From contig JAGFIW010000234.1 in NCBI GenBank assembly GCA_024103195.1, forward strand, positions 1 to 64,000: 64,000 nt of DNA. The letters run 5' to 3'. A program made the translations under genes and the position numbers. This document shows, piece after piece, positions 45,217 to 54,657 of this stretch. Under the pieces are notes generated by a model, which was given only the letters and a program-made list of their open reading frames with translations, did no database searches and was not told where the DNA came from. The stretch is from Saprospiraceae bacterium (GTDB lineage Bacteria; Bacteroidota; Bacteroidia; Chitinophagales; Saprospiraceae). Within the stretch, counting starts at the first letter, position 1. Every line of letters starts with the position of its first letter.

Positions 45217-45498
45217 TCACATATGACCGACCTCGTCAGGGATATCGTAAAAGGTAGGATGGCGGTACACTTTGCTGCGTGCGGACTCGAACATGGTATC
45301 CTGTTCTTCCGGGTCGGAAGCATGGATATGCCGGGACTCCACTACCCAGATGCTCACCCCTTCATTCCGACGGGTGTAGACATCGCGGGCGTTTTCGATG
45401 GCCATCTGCCAGTCGGCGGCATGCAGGCTGCCGACATGCTTGTGATCGAGACCGTTGCGGGAGCGGATGAATACCTCCCAGAGGGGCCAATCATTCAT
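45217..45498 (-). CDS. paaB: 1,2-Phenylacetyl-CoA epoxidase, subunit PaaB
   Basis: 93 residues. The conserved PaaB start WPLWEVFIRSRNGLDHKHVG, followed by SLHAADWQMAIENARDVYTR and the ending SARSKVYRHPTFYDIPDEVG, leaves little doubt. PaaB bridges and stabilises the PaaAC complex. It lies 14 bases after paaA. Its stop codon overlaps a possible GTG start for paaC. Confidence 0.95.
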   Translation of the reverse strand: MNDWPLWEVFIRSRNGLDHKHVGSLHAADWQMAIENARDVYTRRNEGVSIWVVESRHIHASDPEEQDTMFESARSKVYRHPTFYDIPDEVGHM

Positions 45499-45512
45499 GG
45501 TGATATGCGGTT

Positions 45513-46460
45513 TTATGCCACATCGCGGCGGTGGCGTTGTTTTTCGGCATGGGCCATGGCGGCCTCACGAACCCAGGCGCCTTCTTCATGGGCGCGAATC
45601 CGGTCTTTGAGCCGTTGGCGGTTGCAGATGCCATTGCCCTTGACGACCTGCCAGAATTCCTCCCAGTCGATTTCGCCAAATTCCCAATGCCCGGTGGATT
45701 CGTTCCACTTGAGATCGGGATCGGGGATGGTGAGGCCGAGATAACGGGCCTGGGGAACGGTGGCATCCACAAAGGCCTGGCGGAGCTCGTCATTGGATTT
45801 GCGCTTGATCTTCCAGGACATGGACTGCTCGGAGTGGGTGCTCTCGCTATCGTGAGGGCCGAACATCATGAGGGAGGGCCACCACCAGCGGTTGAGACTG
45901 TCCTGGGCCATGGCTTTCTGTTCGTCGCTGCCTCGGCAAAGCGTGAGGAGGATCTCGTACCCCTGGCGCTGATGAAAACTCTCCTCCTTGCAGATGCGGA
46001 TCATGGCGCGGGAGTAAGGGCCATAGGAGGTCCGCTGGAGCATGACCTGGTTCATGATGGCCGCGCCGTCCACCAGCCAGCCGATCGCTCCGATGTCGGC
46101 CCAACTGAGGGCGGGGTAGTTGAAAATACTGGAGTATTTAGCCTTCCCGCAAAGGAGTTCATCAATGAGCTCCTCCCTGGATACGCCCAGGGTTTCTGCG
46201 GCGGCATACAGGTACAGGCCATGGCCGCCCTCGTCCTGCACTTTGGCCAGCAAGGCGGCTTTGCGGCGGAGCGAAGGGGCACGTGTAATCCAGTTGCCTT
46301 CCGGCAACATACCGACCACCTCTGAATGGGCGTGTTGCGAAATCTGGCGGATCAATGTCTTGCGGTACCCATCGGGCATCCAGTCCTTAGGTTCGATCTT
46401 GACTTCCGCTTCGATCTTTTCATCAAATCGCTTCTGCAGGTCCACCAGGGTCATGGCCAT
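45513..46460 (-). CDS. paaA: 1,2-Phenylacetyl-CoA epoxidase, catalytic subunit PaaA
   Basis: 315 residues. The diiron ligands are in [40 protein letters not shown] (E-x2-H) and [20 protein letters not shown] (E-x2-H). Substrate-pocket segments include [20 protein letters not shown]. PaaA uses O2 to epoxidise the ring of phenylacetyl-CoA. It is the first gene of the paaABCD operon. The 70-base gap upstream holds a TTTG-N20-TATCTTTG promoter that overlaps a palindromic operator. The PaaE reductase, PaaK ligase and PaaZ are not in the window. Confidence 0.97.
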   Translation of the reverse strand: MAMTLVDLQKRFDEKIEAEVKIEPKDWMPDGYRKTLIRQISQHAHSEVVGMLPEGNWITRAPSLRRKAALLAKVQDEGGHGLYLYAAAETLGVSREELIDELLCGKAKYSSIFNYPALSWADIGAIGWLVDGAAIMNQVMLQRTSYGPYSRAMIRICKEESFHQRQGYEILLTLCRGSDEQKAMAQDSLNRWWWPSLMMFGPHDSESTHSEQSMSWKIKRKSNDELRQAFVDATVPQARYLGLTIPDPDLKWNESTGHWEFGEIDWEEFWQVVKGNGICNRQRLKDRIRAHEEGAWVREAAMAHAEKQRHRRDVA

Positions 46461-46479
46461 TCAATTTGCTTCGAATGTA

Positions 46480-46518
46480 CAAAGATAACGAAACTTGAAA
46501 AAACGAACAAACGTTCGT
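46480..46518 (-). promoter_or_regulatory. paa promoter with overlapping palindromic operator
   Basis: On the minus strand the -33 TTTG (46508-46511) is separated by exactly 20 bases from TATCTTTG (46480-46487), a full Bacteroidota promoter 20 bases upstream of the paaA ATG. The -33 box lies inside the palindrome ACGAAC-4-GTTCGT (46503-46518). This resembles operators of TetR-type PaaR repressors, known from other bacteria to respond to phenylacetyl-CoA. No regulator gene is visible nearby. Confidence 0.7.
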
Positions 46519-46530
46519 AAGGTGTAGGCT

Positions 46531-47175
46531 TCAGCGACGGACGAAGGGGTTGGTTCTCGCTTCCCGGCCCACGGTGGTCTCATCTCCGTGTCCCGGCCAA
46601 ACGGTCGTTTCGTCCGGCAGGGTGTAAATCTCGCGGCGTATGCTGGCGAGCAGGGTGTCCCAATCCCCTCCCGGCAGGTCCGTCCGGCCGATACTGCCCT
46701 CGAACAATACATCACCTCCGATCAGGAAACCTTCTTCTGCACAATAGAAGCAGAGGTGTCCTGGACTGTGACCCGGTGCCAGGATGCATGTGAGGCGGGT
46801 AGTACCGATCCGGATTTCCTGACCTTCGGCCAGTGCCGGACCGGGAGGAGGGACCTCCCTCCGGAGGGGAATGCCGTACATCCCGGCCACCACAGGTGTT
46901 GATTGGACAACGGGATGTTCGTCGGGGTGGATTTCAGCCTCAAGTCCCCATGTCTCCCGGACAAATCCGTTGCCCAGGACGTGATCGATATGGCCGTGGG
47001 TATTGAGCAACCGGACAGGCCGCCAACCGCCCCGCGCAATCATCTCCCGCAATAGGTTTTCTTCCTCCGTCGAATAGCATCCCGGATCAATGATGGCACA
47101 TTCGCCCCCCTCATCGACCACCAGGTAGGTATTTTCGGCAAACGGATTAAACGTCAGGCGGACAACTTGAGCCAT
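46531..47175 (-). CDS. MBL-fold metallo-hydrolase (glyoxalase II-like)
   Basis: 214 residues from the ATG at 47175 (MAQVVRLTFNPFAENTYLVV). The longer frame to 47223 overlaps the divergent gene's leader. Metal motifs are LLNTHGHIDHVLGN (H-x-H-x-D-H), LAPGHSPGHLCFYC, LIGGDVLFEGSIGRTDLPGG and VWPGHGDETTVGREARTNPF. This is the YcbL/GloB-like group, which hydrolyses thioesters such as S-lactoylglutathione in some members. The enzyme's own substrate is not shown by the sequence. It lies upstream of the paa operon in the same direction. Confidence 0.92.
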   Translation of the reverse strand: MAQVVRLTFNPFAENTYLVVDEGGECAIIDPGCYSTEEENLLREMIARGGWRPVRLLNTHGHIDHVLGNGFVRETWGLEAEIHPDEHPVVQSTPVVAGMYGIPLRREVPPPGPALAEGQEIRIGTTRLTCILAPGHSPGHLCFYCAEEGFLIGGDVLFEGSIGRTDLPGGDWDTLLASIRREIYTLPDETTVWPGHGDETTVGREARTNPFVRR

Positions 47176-47241
47176 GGTTCGTCGTTTTGTTGGGGAAACG
47201 GTACAAAGAACATAAATTGCCATCTTAATACCACCCGATTC

Positions 47242-50200
47242 GTGACCCGGCGCTCCAAATTCCTGCTGGTGGTCCTGCTGGCCGCCCTAAGCCCTTTCCT
47301 GTCTGCGGGACAAGGCATTCAGACGGAATTCGGCAAAAACCGGGTGCAGTACACACGGGATTTTGACGAATGGGTGTACTATGAAAGCGGGAACTTCATC
47401 ACGTACTGGTATGGCGAGTCGCGGCTGGTCGGACAGGCGGCCGTGATGATGGCGGAATATGAGCACGACGGCATCCAGCGGCTGCTGGAACACCGGATGA
47501 ACGACAAGATCGAGATCATCGCCTATACCGATCTGAGCGATCTCAAACAAAGCAATATCGGCCACGAGGAAGCCTTTACGCAGGTGACGGGCCGCACCAA
47601 AATCGCCGGCAACAAGATTTTCGTGCATTTCAACGGCGATCACCAGCATTTGCGCCGGCAAATCAGGGAGGGCATTGCGGAAGTTTACCTCGACGCCATG
47701 ATGGCAGGGGGCAATATCCAGGAGTATGTCCAGAATACCCTGTTGTTTGCCATGCCGGCCTGGTTTCGGGAAGGATTGATCGGCTATGTGGGGGAGGATT
47801 GGGATGTGATGGCCGACGACCGGCTGCGACGGATGTTTGCCCGGGAAAAACTGATGAAATTCGAAGATTTCGTCAAGGAGGATCCCGCCCTGGCGGGACA
47901 TGCTTTCTGGTATTATCTGGCCCAGCAATTCGGCAAGGGCTCCGTCGCCAATATCCTATACATCTCCCGGATCTACCGCGATGTCGAGGAGGGCATGCTG
48001 TACGTGCTGGGGACGCCTTATGCGCAATTGGCGGAAGGGTGGTACGCCTATTTCCGCCAGCGGTATGAGGCCGAACGCGCGCTTTTCGATCCGGCACCCG
48101 ATCAAACCCTGCCATTGCGCAACCGGCACCAGGCGCAGGTCACCCAGATGGCACTGAGTCCGTCCGGCGACCGGTTGGCCTATGTCACCAACCGGCAGGG
48201 TCGGGTCAACGTCTGGGTGCAGGATGTCCGCACCGGCAAGCGGAAACGGGTATTCCGCTACGGGTTTCGCAATGCTTTTCAGGAGCCGGATCTTCAGTAT
48301 CCGCTGATCGACTGGCACCCGTCAGGCCAGTCGCTGGCCCTCCTTTATGAAAAAAGGGACAAGCGATTCCTGCTGGAGAAATCGCTTGACGGAGGAGAGG
48401 ATTTGATCCAGGAGTTGGCTCCGCTATACCAGCGGGTCTACAGCATGCGGTATTTCGATGCGCAGCGCGTTTTGCTGACCGGTGCCACCGGTGGTCTTTC
48501 GGATGTGATGTTGTATCACCTGCCTACACGGCAGACCGAGCGGATCACGCAGGATCCCTGGGATGATCTGGATGCCCGCCCCTTTGTGTTCCGCGGCAAG
48601 AAAGGCATTCTTTTTACGTCCAACCGGGAGGACCTTTCGCTGACGCCCCGCAAGTTGGAGGGCATTTTGCCCACCGGCGATCTGGACCTGTATTTTTACA
48701 ACTACGAGGACAAGGCAGAACGGCTGGTGCGCATTACGCAGACCCCGCATGCCAATGAGCGCCTTCCCGAACGGATGGATGACCGGTGGTTTGCCTGGCT
48801 CAGCGATGTGTCGGGGATCTACAACCGGTACATCGGCTACCTGGATTCCGTAATCGTGCGCCACGACCGCCTGTTTCTGACACCGGATGCGGGTATTGTC
48901 CGCATTCATGGCGATTCCACTCATCTTCCGGCCCCGGAGGTATTTGATTCCATGTGGCTGGAGCCCATCCATGAGGTGTGGGCTTTCGGCCATGCGCAGA
49001 GCAATGCAGGCACCCATATTCTCAATCAGGTCACCGACCGGCCTTCCGGCACTGTCATCGAGTTGCGCATGCAGGAAGACCGATTGGTTTTCACGCGGAC
49101 AAACCTCGACACCCTGGACGTAAGACGCCCGGAGAAGACGATGTTGGCCACTCCGGCCAACCGCCGCCGGGTGGTGGCCGTCGCCCCTGCCCCTCCCCGG
49201 CTGACCCGACCCCACCGCGACACGGTGGTCAATTACTTCCAGACCCGCTTCACCTATCCCCAATTGCCTTCACGCGACTCGGTCATCACGGAAAGCGAAG
49301 ATCCCGAACTGCGCCTGGAGGAAGCTGCAGGATTCAACCTGCCGGGACGGCCGTTTGCGGCCGACACTTCATCGGCTCCCGTCCTGGAGCGGTTCAACAC
49401 ATCACGCATCATCCCGAGCCGACTGAAATTCCGGCTGGACCACATCACCAACCGATTTGACAATTCGATGCTTTTCGGCGGGTTGGACAATTATACCGGA
49501 AGACGCTTTTTGCATCTGGACCGCAGCCAGTCGATTTTTACACCACCACCGACCGGCCTTCTCATCAAGGCTGACGTCAAGGACCTGTTTGAGGATTACG
49601 AATTTGAAGGTGGAATGCGGATACCGACCAATTTCAGGGGGTCGGAGTTTTTTCTGGTTTTTTCCGACAAAAAGCGGCGCTGGGACAAGCATTACGCCGT
49701 GTACCGGGGTGATTGGTCCAATGTATTCGATCTCAACGCCAATGTCCTCAACGGTCCGCCTCACCTCATTCCTCCCGGACTGGGCGCTCCCGGATCGCCG
49801 CTTCAATACAAGGTGCGCATGCAGAGCACCCTTGGTCAGGTGCAATGGCGCTATCCGCTCGACATTTTTCGCAGTGTGCGCCTTCGTGCCACCTTGCGCA
49901 ATGACCGTTATTTCTGGCATGCCCTGGAGCCGGGCACCCTGGCTTTTCCCGCCGTCAACGAACAGCGGCTGGGTCTGCGTGCCGAATATGTTTTCGACAA
50001 CACGCTCGAGGTATCCCCCAACATCCTCAACGGGATGCGTTACAACATTTTTACGGAAGTGATGAAGGGATTCGGCATTCAGTTTGATCCGTTCAATTTT
50101 GATCTCAACCGGGGATCCACCGGGTTGGCGGGGGTGGATTTCCGGTATTATCTGCCCATCCTGAAGCACAGTGTTTTTGCCGTCCGTTTCAACTCCATTG

Positions 50201-50718
50201 TGTCTTTCGGCAGAGAACGCATTCTGTTTTATCTCGGTGGCGTGGACAACTGGCTACTTCCCAAATTCAACAATAATATCCCGGTTCCGGATGCTCCGTA
50301 TGCATTTCAGACGCTGGCGGCCAACCTGCGCGGATTTCGGTACAACATCCGCAACGGAAGTTCTTTTGCCCTGGCCAATGCCGAACTCCGGATACCCGTG
50401 GTGCGCCATCTTTTTCCCCGTGTAAAATCGGCTTTTTTCAGCAACCTGCAATTGACGGGATTTGTGGATGCGGGAACGGCATGGGAGGGATTTTCTCCGT
50501 ATGACGACGAAAATCCGCTCAATATCCTCTACCTCGAAAACCCGCCTGCCGTTTCCATGCGGATCAAATATTTCCGCGATCCGTTGGTAGCCGGTTACGG
50601 TGTCGGGGCGCGGAGCGTACTGTTCGGTTATTTTGTCAAAATGGATTACGCCTGGGGCGTGGAGACCCGCCGGGTCCACAAACCGGTCCTGTATCTCTCG
50701 ATCGGTACGGATTTCTGA
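47242..50718 (+). CDS. Large exported protein: peptidase-MA-like domain, TolB-type propeller and C-terminal outer-membrane barrel
   Basis: 1158 residues from a GTG at 47242, which directly precedes a signal peptide (RRSKFLLVVLLAALSPFLSA); no ATG is available. About 30-290 resembles gluzincin/peptidase-MA folds (REGIAEVYLDAMM, PAWFREGLIGYVGEDWD, HAFWYYLAQQFG), but no HExxH motif is seen. From about 300 to 640, PD40/TolB-like blades repeat (MALSPSGDRLAYVTNRQGRV, LIDWHPSGQSLALLYEKRDK, RPFVFRGKKGILFTSNREDL). After a linker, the last 400 or so residues look like a surface-antigen barrel (FAVRFNSIVSFGRERILFYL) ending in VLYLSIGTDF with a terminal Phe. It is probably anchored in the outer membrane with a periplasmic or surface propeller. 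No precise function is known to me. Confidence 0.75.
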   Translation: MTRRSKFLLVVLLAALSPFLSAGQGIQTEFGKNRVQYTRDFDEWVYYESGNFITYWYGESRLVGQAAVMMAEYEHDGIQRLLEHRMNDKIEIIAYTDLSDLKQSNIGHEEAFTQVTGRTKIAGNKIFVHFNGDHQHLRRQIREGIAEVYLDAMMAGGNIQEYVQNTLLFAMPAWFREGLIGYVGEDWDVMADDRLRRMFAREKLMKFEDFVKEDPALAGHAFWYYLAQQFGKGSVANILYISRIYRDVEEGMLYVLGTPYAQLAEGWYAYFRQRYEAERALFDPAPDQTLPLRNRHQAQVTQMALSPSGDRLAYVTNRQGRVNVWVQDVRTGKRKRVFRYGFRNAFQEPDLQYPLIDWHPSGQSLALLYEKRDKRFLLEKSLDGGEDLIQELAPLYQRVYSMRYFDAQRVLLTGATGGLSDVMLYHLPTRQTERITQDPWDDLDARPFVFRGKKGILFTSNREDLSLTPRKLEGILPTGDLDLYFYNYEDKAERLVRITQTPHANERLPERMDDRWFAWLSDVSGIYNRYIGYLDSVIVRHDRLFLTPDAGIVRIHGDSTHLPAPEVFDSMWLEPIHEVWAFGHAQSNAGTHILNQVTDRPSGTVIELRMQEDRLVFTRTNLDTLDVRRPEKTMLATPANRRRVVAVAPAPPRLTRPHRDTVVNYFQTRFTYPQLPSRDSVITESEDPELRLEEAAGFNLPGRPFAADTSSAPVLERFNTSRIIPSRLKFRLDHITNRFDNSMLFGGLDNYTGRRFLHLDRSQSIFTPPPTGLLIKADVKDLFEDYEFEGGMRIPTNFRGSEFFLVFSDKKRRWDKHYAVYRGDWSNVFDLNANVLNGPPHLIPPGLGAPGSPLQYKVRMQSTLGQVQWRYPLDIFRSVRLRATLRNDRYFWHALEPGTLAFPAVNEQRLGLRAEYVFDNTLEVSPNILNGMRYNIFTEVMKGFGIQFDPFNFDLNRGSTGLAGVDFRYYLPILKHSVFAVRFNSIVSFGRERILFYLGGVDNWLLPKFNNNIPVPDAPYAFQTLAANLRGFRYNIRNGSSFALANAELRIPVVRHLFPRVKSAFFSNLQLTGFVDAGTAWEGFSPYDDENPLNILYLENPPAVSMRIKYFRDPLVAGYGVGARSVLFGYFVKMDYAWGVETRRVHKPVLYLSIGTDF

Positions 50719-50823
50719 TCCTGCGGTCCAAAGGTTTACAGGGAGGATGTATTTTCCGAAAAAGGCAACCCAACACATCCTTTTGCCGTAACAGGGCGTT
50801 AAAACTTGTACAAACGCAACATT

Positions 50824-51744
50824 ATGGCAACCCTACCCAAGATTTCACCTGTGATCTGGATGATGGCACTGTTCGTTCTGACGGCCTCTTCCTGTGTCTC
50901 CAAAAAGAAGTATGCCGCCCTGGAATCCCAGCATCAGCAGGTCCGCGCCCAACTGGAGCGCCAACTGACCGATTGCCAAACGGAAAAGGACGGACTCCGC
51001 AAGGAGGTAAGTCTGAAGGACTCCGAGATCAGCGGATTGAAAGCCCAGATGGTCGCCCGTGACGGTCAATTGCAAAGTCTGGAAGAGCAGGTCAACTTTC
51101 TCAAGCAGACCAATACCAACCTGTTGGATCGCCTGGCCGATCTGTCGGTGGTCAGCAAAAGCGGCGCCGAGTCGATCCGCAAATCCCTCGAAGCCATCAA
51201 CGAGCAAAGCCGCTACATCAAAGACCTTTCCGGTCAGATCCAGCGCAAGGACTCCCTCAATCTGGCCTTGGTGATGAGCCTCAAACGCTCCCTAGCGGAC
51301 ATCAACGACGAGGATGTCCAGATCGAAGTCAAGAAAGGGGTCGTTTATGTCTCCTTGTCGGACAAGATGTTGTTCAAATCCGGCAGTGCGGTCATCAATC
51401 CCGCCGCCGAGAACGTCCTGGCCAAAGTGGCCCGGGTGTTGAACGACCACAATCAACTTGACATCCTGATCGAGGGGCATACGGACAATGTGCCGATCGC
51501 GACCGATTGCGTCAAGGACAACTGGGATCTGAGCGTTCTGCGGGCGACGGCGGTGGCGCGGTCCCTGCAGACCAAATACCAGGTATCGCCTGACCGGATG
51601 ATCGCCGGCGGAAGTGGCGAGTACAAACCCAAGGCCGATAATGCCACCACGGCGGGCAAAGCACAGAACCGCAGAACGGAAATCATCATCACCCCGAAAC
51701 TGGACCAGTTTTTCGAGTTGTTGTCTCCGGATGCGCAGAAATAA
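50824..51744 (+). CDS. OmpA-family lipoprotein with coiled coil
   Basis: 306 residues from the ATG at 50824. A signal sequence ends in a lipobox (FVLTASSCVSKKKYAAL). A long heptad-rich coiled coil (about 35-165; ESQHQQVRAQLERQLTDCQT, LQSLEEQVNFLKQTN) precedes the OmpA-like peptidoglycan-binding domain: FKSGSAVINPAAENVLAKVA, ILIEGHTDNVPI and NWDLSVLRATAVARSLQTKY followed by GEYKPKADN and QNRRTEI. It ties the outer membrane to peptidoglycan, as Pal-like proteins do. A strong terminator follows the gene. Confidence 0.93.
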   Translation: MATLPKISPVIWMMALFVLTASSCVSKKKYAALESQHQQVRAQLERQLTDCQTEKDGLRKEVSLKDSEISGLKAQMVARDGQLQSLEEQVNFLKQTNTNLLDRLADLSVVSKSGAESIRKSLEAINEQSRYIKDLSGQIQRKDSLNLALVMSLKRSLADINDEDVQIEVKKGVVYVSLSDKMLFKSGSAVINPAAENVLAKVARVLNDHNQLDILIEGHTDNVPIATDCVKDNWDLSVLRATAVARSLQTKYQVSPDRMIAGGSGEYKPKADNATTAGKAQNRRTEIIITPKLDQFFELLSPDAQK

Positions 51745-51770
51745 ACCCGTATTCGTATAGGTTAAAACCC

Positions 51771-51801
51771 AAAAAGCCGGTGCCTGTGCACCGGCTTTTT
51801 T
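51771..51801 (+). terminator. Strong intrinsic terminator after the OmpA gene
   Basis: AAAAAGCCGGTGC (51771-51783) and GCACCGGCTTTTTT (51788-51801) form a perfect 13-base stem with a CTGT loop and a T6 run, 26 bases after the stop codon. It is the clearest terminator in the window. Confidence 0.92.
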
Positions 51802-51831
51802 CGTGGGTGGAATCCGGCAGGGCGGAATCCC

Positions 51832-51839
51832 TACTTTTG
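51832..51839 (+). promoter_or_regulatory. TAnnTTTG promoter of parC
   Basis: TACTTTTG lies 20 bases upstream of the ATG at 51860, just after the terminator of the previous gene, so parC has its own start of transcription. Confidence 0.5.
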
Positions 51840-51859
51840 CCGGGTAAAAGCAGGATCCC

Positions 51860-54472
51860 ATGACCACCTCCCGGGAAGACAACCTCCAGACCCTGACAGG
51901 CATGTACGAGGAATACTTCCTCGACTATGCTTCCTATGTCATTCTGGAGCGCGCTGTTCCGGCCATTGAAGACGGGCTGAAGCCCGTGCAGCGCCGCATC
52001 CTTCATGCCATGCGGGAGATGGAGGACGGCCGCTACCACAAGGTCGCCAACATCATTGGCCAGACCATGCAATACCACCCTCACGGCGATGCGGCCATCG
52101 GGGACGCCCTGGTCAATCTGGGGCAGCGCGACCTTTTGGTGGATCCCCAGGGCAACTGGGGCGATGTGCGGACGGGCGACGGCGCGGCAGCAGCCCGATA
52201 TATCGAAGCCCGGCTCACCCCCTTTGCCCTGGAGGTGTTGTTCAACCCCCAGACTACGGAATGGCAGCTCTCCTATGACGGACGCAAGCGGGAGCCTGTG
52301 ACCCTCCCTGCCAAATTTCCTGTGCTCCTGGCCCAGGGGGTGGAAGGGATTGCCGTAGGACTTTCCACCCGTCTGCTGCCGCACAATTTCCTGGAGCTGA
52401 TCGATGCCTCCATCGATCTGTTGCGCCACAAAAAGGTGGAGCTCTACCCCGATTTTGACACGGGGGGCATGGTGGATGTGACCGAATACCAACAAGGCGA
52501 GCGGGGAGGCCGGGTCAAAGTGCGGGCCACGATTGAAATCCCGGACAAGAAAAACCTCGTCATCCGGGAGCTGCCCTATGGCGTCACCACGGGGGCATTG
52601 ATCGACACCATTGTCAAGGCCAACGACAAGGGCAAGATCAAAATCAAGCGCATCATCGACAACACGGCAGAGCACGTGGAAATCCAATTGGAACTGCAGC
52701 CCGGCATTTCGCCCGAAGTGACCGTGGACGCGCTCTATGCCTTCACTTCCTGTGAAGTATCGCTCTCGCCCAATGCCTGTGTCATATTGGACGACAAACC
52801 GCATTTTCTCAATGTGGTGGACATCCTCAAGTACAATACGCACCAAACCCGGACACTGTTGGGCCGCGAATTGGAAATCCGGCAGGACGAGCTGGAGGAA
52901 CAATGGCATTTCGCCAGCCTGGAAAAGATTTTCATCGAAAACCGGATCTACCGCGACATTGAAGAATGCGAGACCTGGGAGGAAGTCCTGACGGCCATTG
53001 ATACGGGATTGCGCCGATTTGTATTGACCCCGGGCATGAAGGAAAAACCGGGGGACAAAAGGGTGCGACTGTTGCGCGATCTGACGCAGGAAGACCTCGC
53101 CCGGCTGACCGAAATTCGGATCAAGAGGATCAGCCGGTACAACAGTTTCAAAGCGGACGAGCAAATTGCGCGCACCGAAGCCGAATTGGAGCAGGTCAAA
53201 CACGACCTGGCGCATTTGACCGACTACACCATTGCTTGGTTCAAACGGCTGAAGGAAAAATACGGCAAGGGGAAGGAGCGGCGGACACGAATCTGTTCGT
53301 TCGAGACCATTGAAGCCCGTGAGGTGGTGGCTGTCAATGCCAAACTGTATGTCAACCGCAAGGACGGTTTTATCGGAACGGGATTGAAAAAAGACGAATT
53401 TGTTTGTGATTGTTCGGACATCGACGACATCATCACCTTCCGGAAAAACGGTACTTTTTCGGTCAACCGGATTGGAGAGAAGGTTTTTGTGGGCAAAGAC
53501 ATTCTGCATGTGGGCGTGTGGAGCAAGAAAGACGATCGCACCATTTATCACATGGTGTATTGGGATGGGAAAACGGGGGTGTGTTTTGCCAAGCGATTCA
53601 ATGTAACGGCCATTACGCGCGACAAGGAATACGATCTGACCAAGGGCAGTCCCAACAGTCGTTGTTTGTATTTTTCGGCGCATCCCAACGGGGAGGCGGA
53701 GGTGGTGCAGGTTTCCCTGTCGCCCAACAGCAGGGCCCGGATCAAGGAATTCGAATTCGATTTCGGGGAGATGGCGATCAAGGGAAGGACTTCCCAGGGG
53801 AATATCCTGACCAAATACCCGGTCAAGCGGATTGTGCGGAAGGGTGTGGGCAAATCCACGCTGGGCGCCAAGCAGGTGTGGCTGGACCCTGTTTCCGGTC
53901 GTTTGAACGCGGAAGAGCGGGGTCAATTTCTGGGGGCATTCGACACGGGCGATCAGATCCTGGCGCTGTACCGGGACGGGTCGTATGCCGTCACCGAATT
54001 TGATCTCTCCAACCGTTATGAGGCGGAGGAATTGCTGGAAGTCCGCAAGTTTGACCCCACGGCCATAATGTCGGCGGTGTATTACGACGGGCACAAGGGG
54101 TGGACGGTGGTCAAGCGTTTTGTGATCGAGACCACGACGACCGGACAGCGGTTTTCCTATATCACCGATCACAAGGCGAGCAAGCTTTATCTCGTGACGG
54201 TGTTTCCGGATCCGGAGGTGGAGTACAAGTATGTGGACGGGAAAAAAGTGCTGCAGCACGAAATTGCCCTGATCAGTGATATCGTGGACATCAAGGGTTG
54301 GAAGGCACTGGGCAATTTGCTGGTCAAATTTCCGCTCAGGGAAATCCGTCTGACCACGGAACAGGCGGATCCCCGTGAAGGAGAAAAACCGGCCTCTTCC
54401 TATCACCCCGGCGACACGGTGGAATTTGACGTGGATGGGCGGCAGGGAGAATTGTTCGGCGACGGGGAGTGA
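51860..54472 (+). CDS. parC: DNA topoisomerase IV subunit A
   Basis: 870 residues. The type IIA breakage-reunion core has SYVILERAVPAIEDGLKPVQ, RRILHAMREMEDGRYHKVAN, MQYHPHGDAAIGDALVNLGQ and the catalytic tyrosine in GAAAARYIEARLTPFALEV (Tyr about 114). The C-terminal half is a Bacteroidota-type beta-pinwheel (FTVFRKNG-like blades such as DIDDIITFRKNGTFSVNRIG). It lacks a recognisable GyrA box, which favours ParC over GyrA. ParC with ParE decatenates daughter chromosomes. parE is not in the window; in many Bacteroidota it is next to parC, so its absence is worth noting. Confidence 0.9.
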   Translation: MTTSREDNLQTLTGMYEEYFLDYASYVILERAVPAIEDGLKPVQRRILHAMREMEDGRYHKVANIIGQTMQYHPHGDAAIGDALVNLGQRDLLVDPQGNWGDVRTGDGAAAARYIEARLTPFALEVLFNPQTTEWQLSYDGRKREPVTLPAKFPVLLAQGVEGIAVGLSTRLLPHNFLELIDASIDLLRHKKVELYPDFDTGGMVDVTEYQQGERGGRVKVRATIEIPDKKNLVIRELPYGVTTGALIDTIVKANDKGKIKIKRIIDNTAEHVEIQLELQPGISPEVTVDALYAFTSCEVSLSPNACVILDDKPHFLNVVDILKYNTHQTRTLLGRELEIRQDELEEQWHFASLEKIFIENRIYRDIEECETWEEVLTAIDTGLRRFVLTPGMKEKPGDKRVRLLRDLTQEDLARLTEIRIKRISRYNSFKADEQIARTEAELEQVKHDLAHLTDYTIAWFKRLKEKYGKGKERRTRICSFETIEAREVVAVNAKLYVNRKDGFIGTGLKKDEFVCDCSDIDDIITFRKNGTFSVNRIGEKVFVGKDILHVGVWSKKDDRTIYHMVYWDGKTGVCFAKRFNVTAITRDKEYDLTKGSPNSRCLYFSAHPNGEAEVVQVSLSPNSRARIKEFEFDFGEMAIKGRTSQGNILTKYPVKRIVRKGVGKSTLGAKQVWLDPVSGRLNAEERGQFLGAFDTGDQILALYRDGSYAVTEFDLSNRYEAEELLEVRKFDPTAIMSAVYYDGHKGWTVVKRFVIETTTTGQRFSYITDHKASKLYLVTVFPDPEVEYKYVDGKKVLQHEIALISDIVDIKGWKALGNLLVKFPLREIRLTTEQADPREGEKPASSYHPGDTVEFDVDGRQGELFGDGE

Positions 54473-54657
54473 ACCGGGTCGCTGACCGTATAGGGACGGT
54501 ATTCGCTCCGGCGTGAAACCGGTAGTCTGTCAACAGGCGGACTTGAATGAGCATGTTGGCCGGTCCGGGCAACGGCCGGATCCGGTAGATGGCATGCGCG
54601 CAAGTACTTTGGCGTTTTATTTGCCGTTATCCCGGTCGAGCAATGATATTCCTGTCC

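Noticed and set aside
47242-48200. Active gluzincin peptidase
   Set aside because: The fold resemblance is there, but no HExxH zinc motif was found, so catalysis is not claimed.
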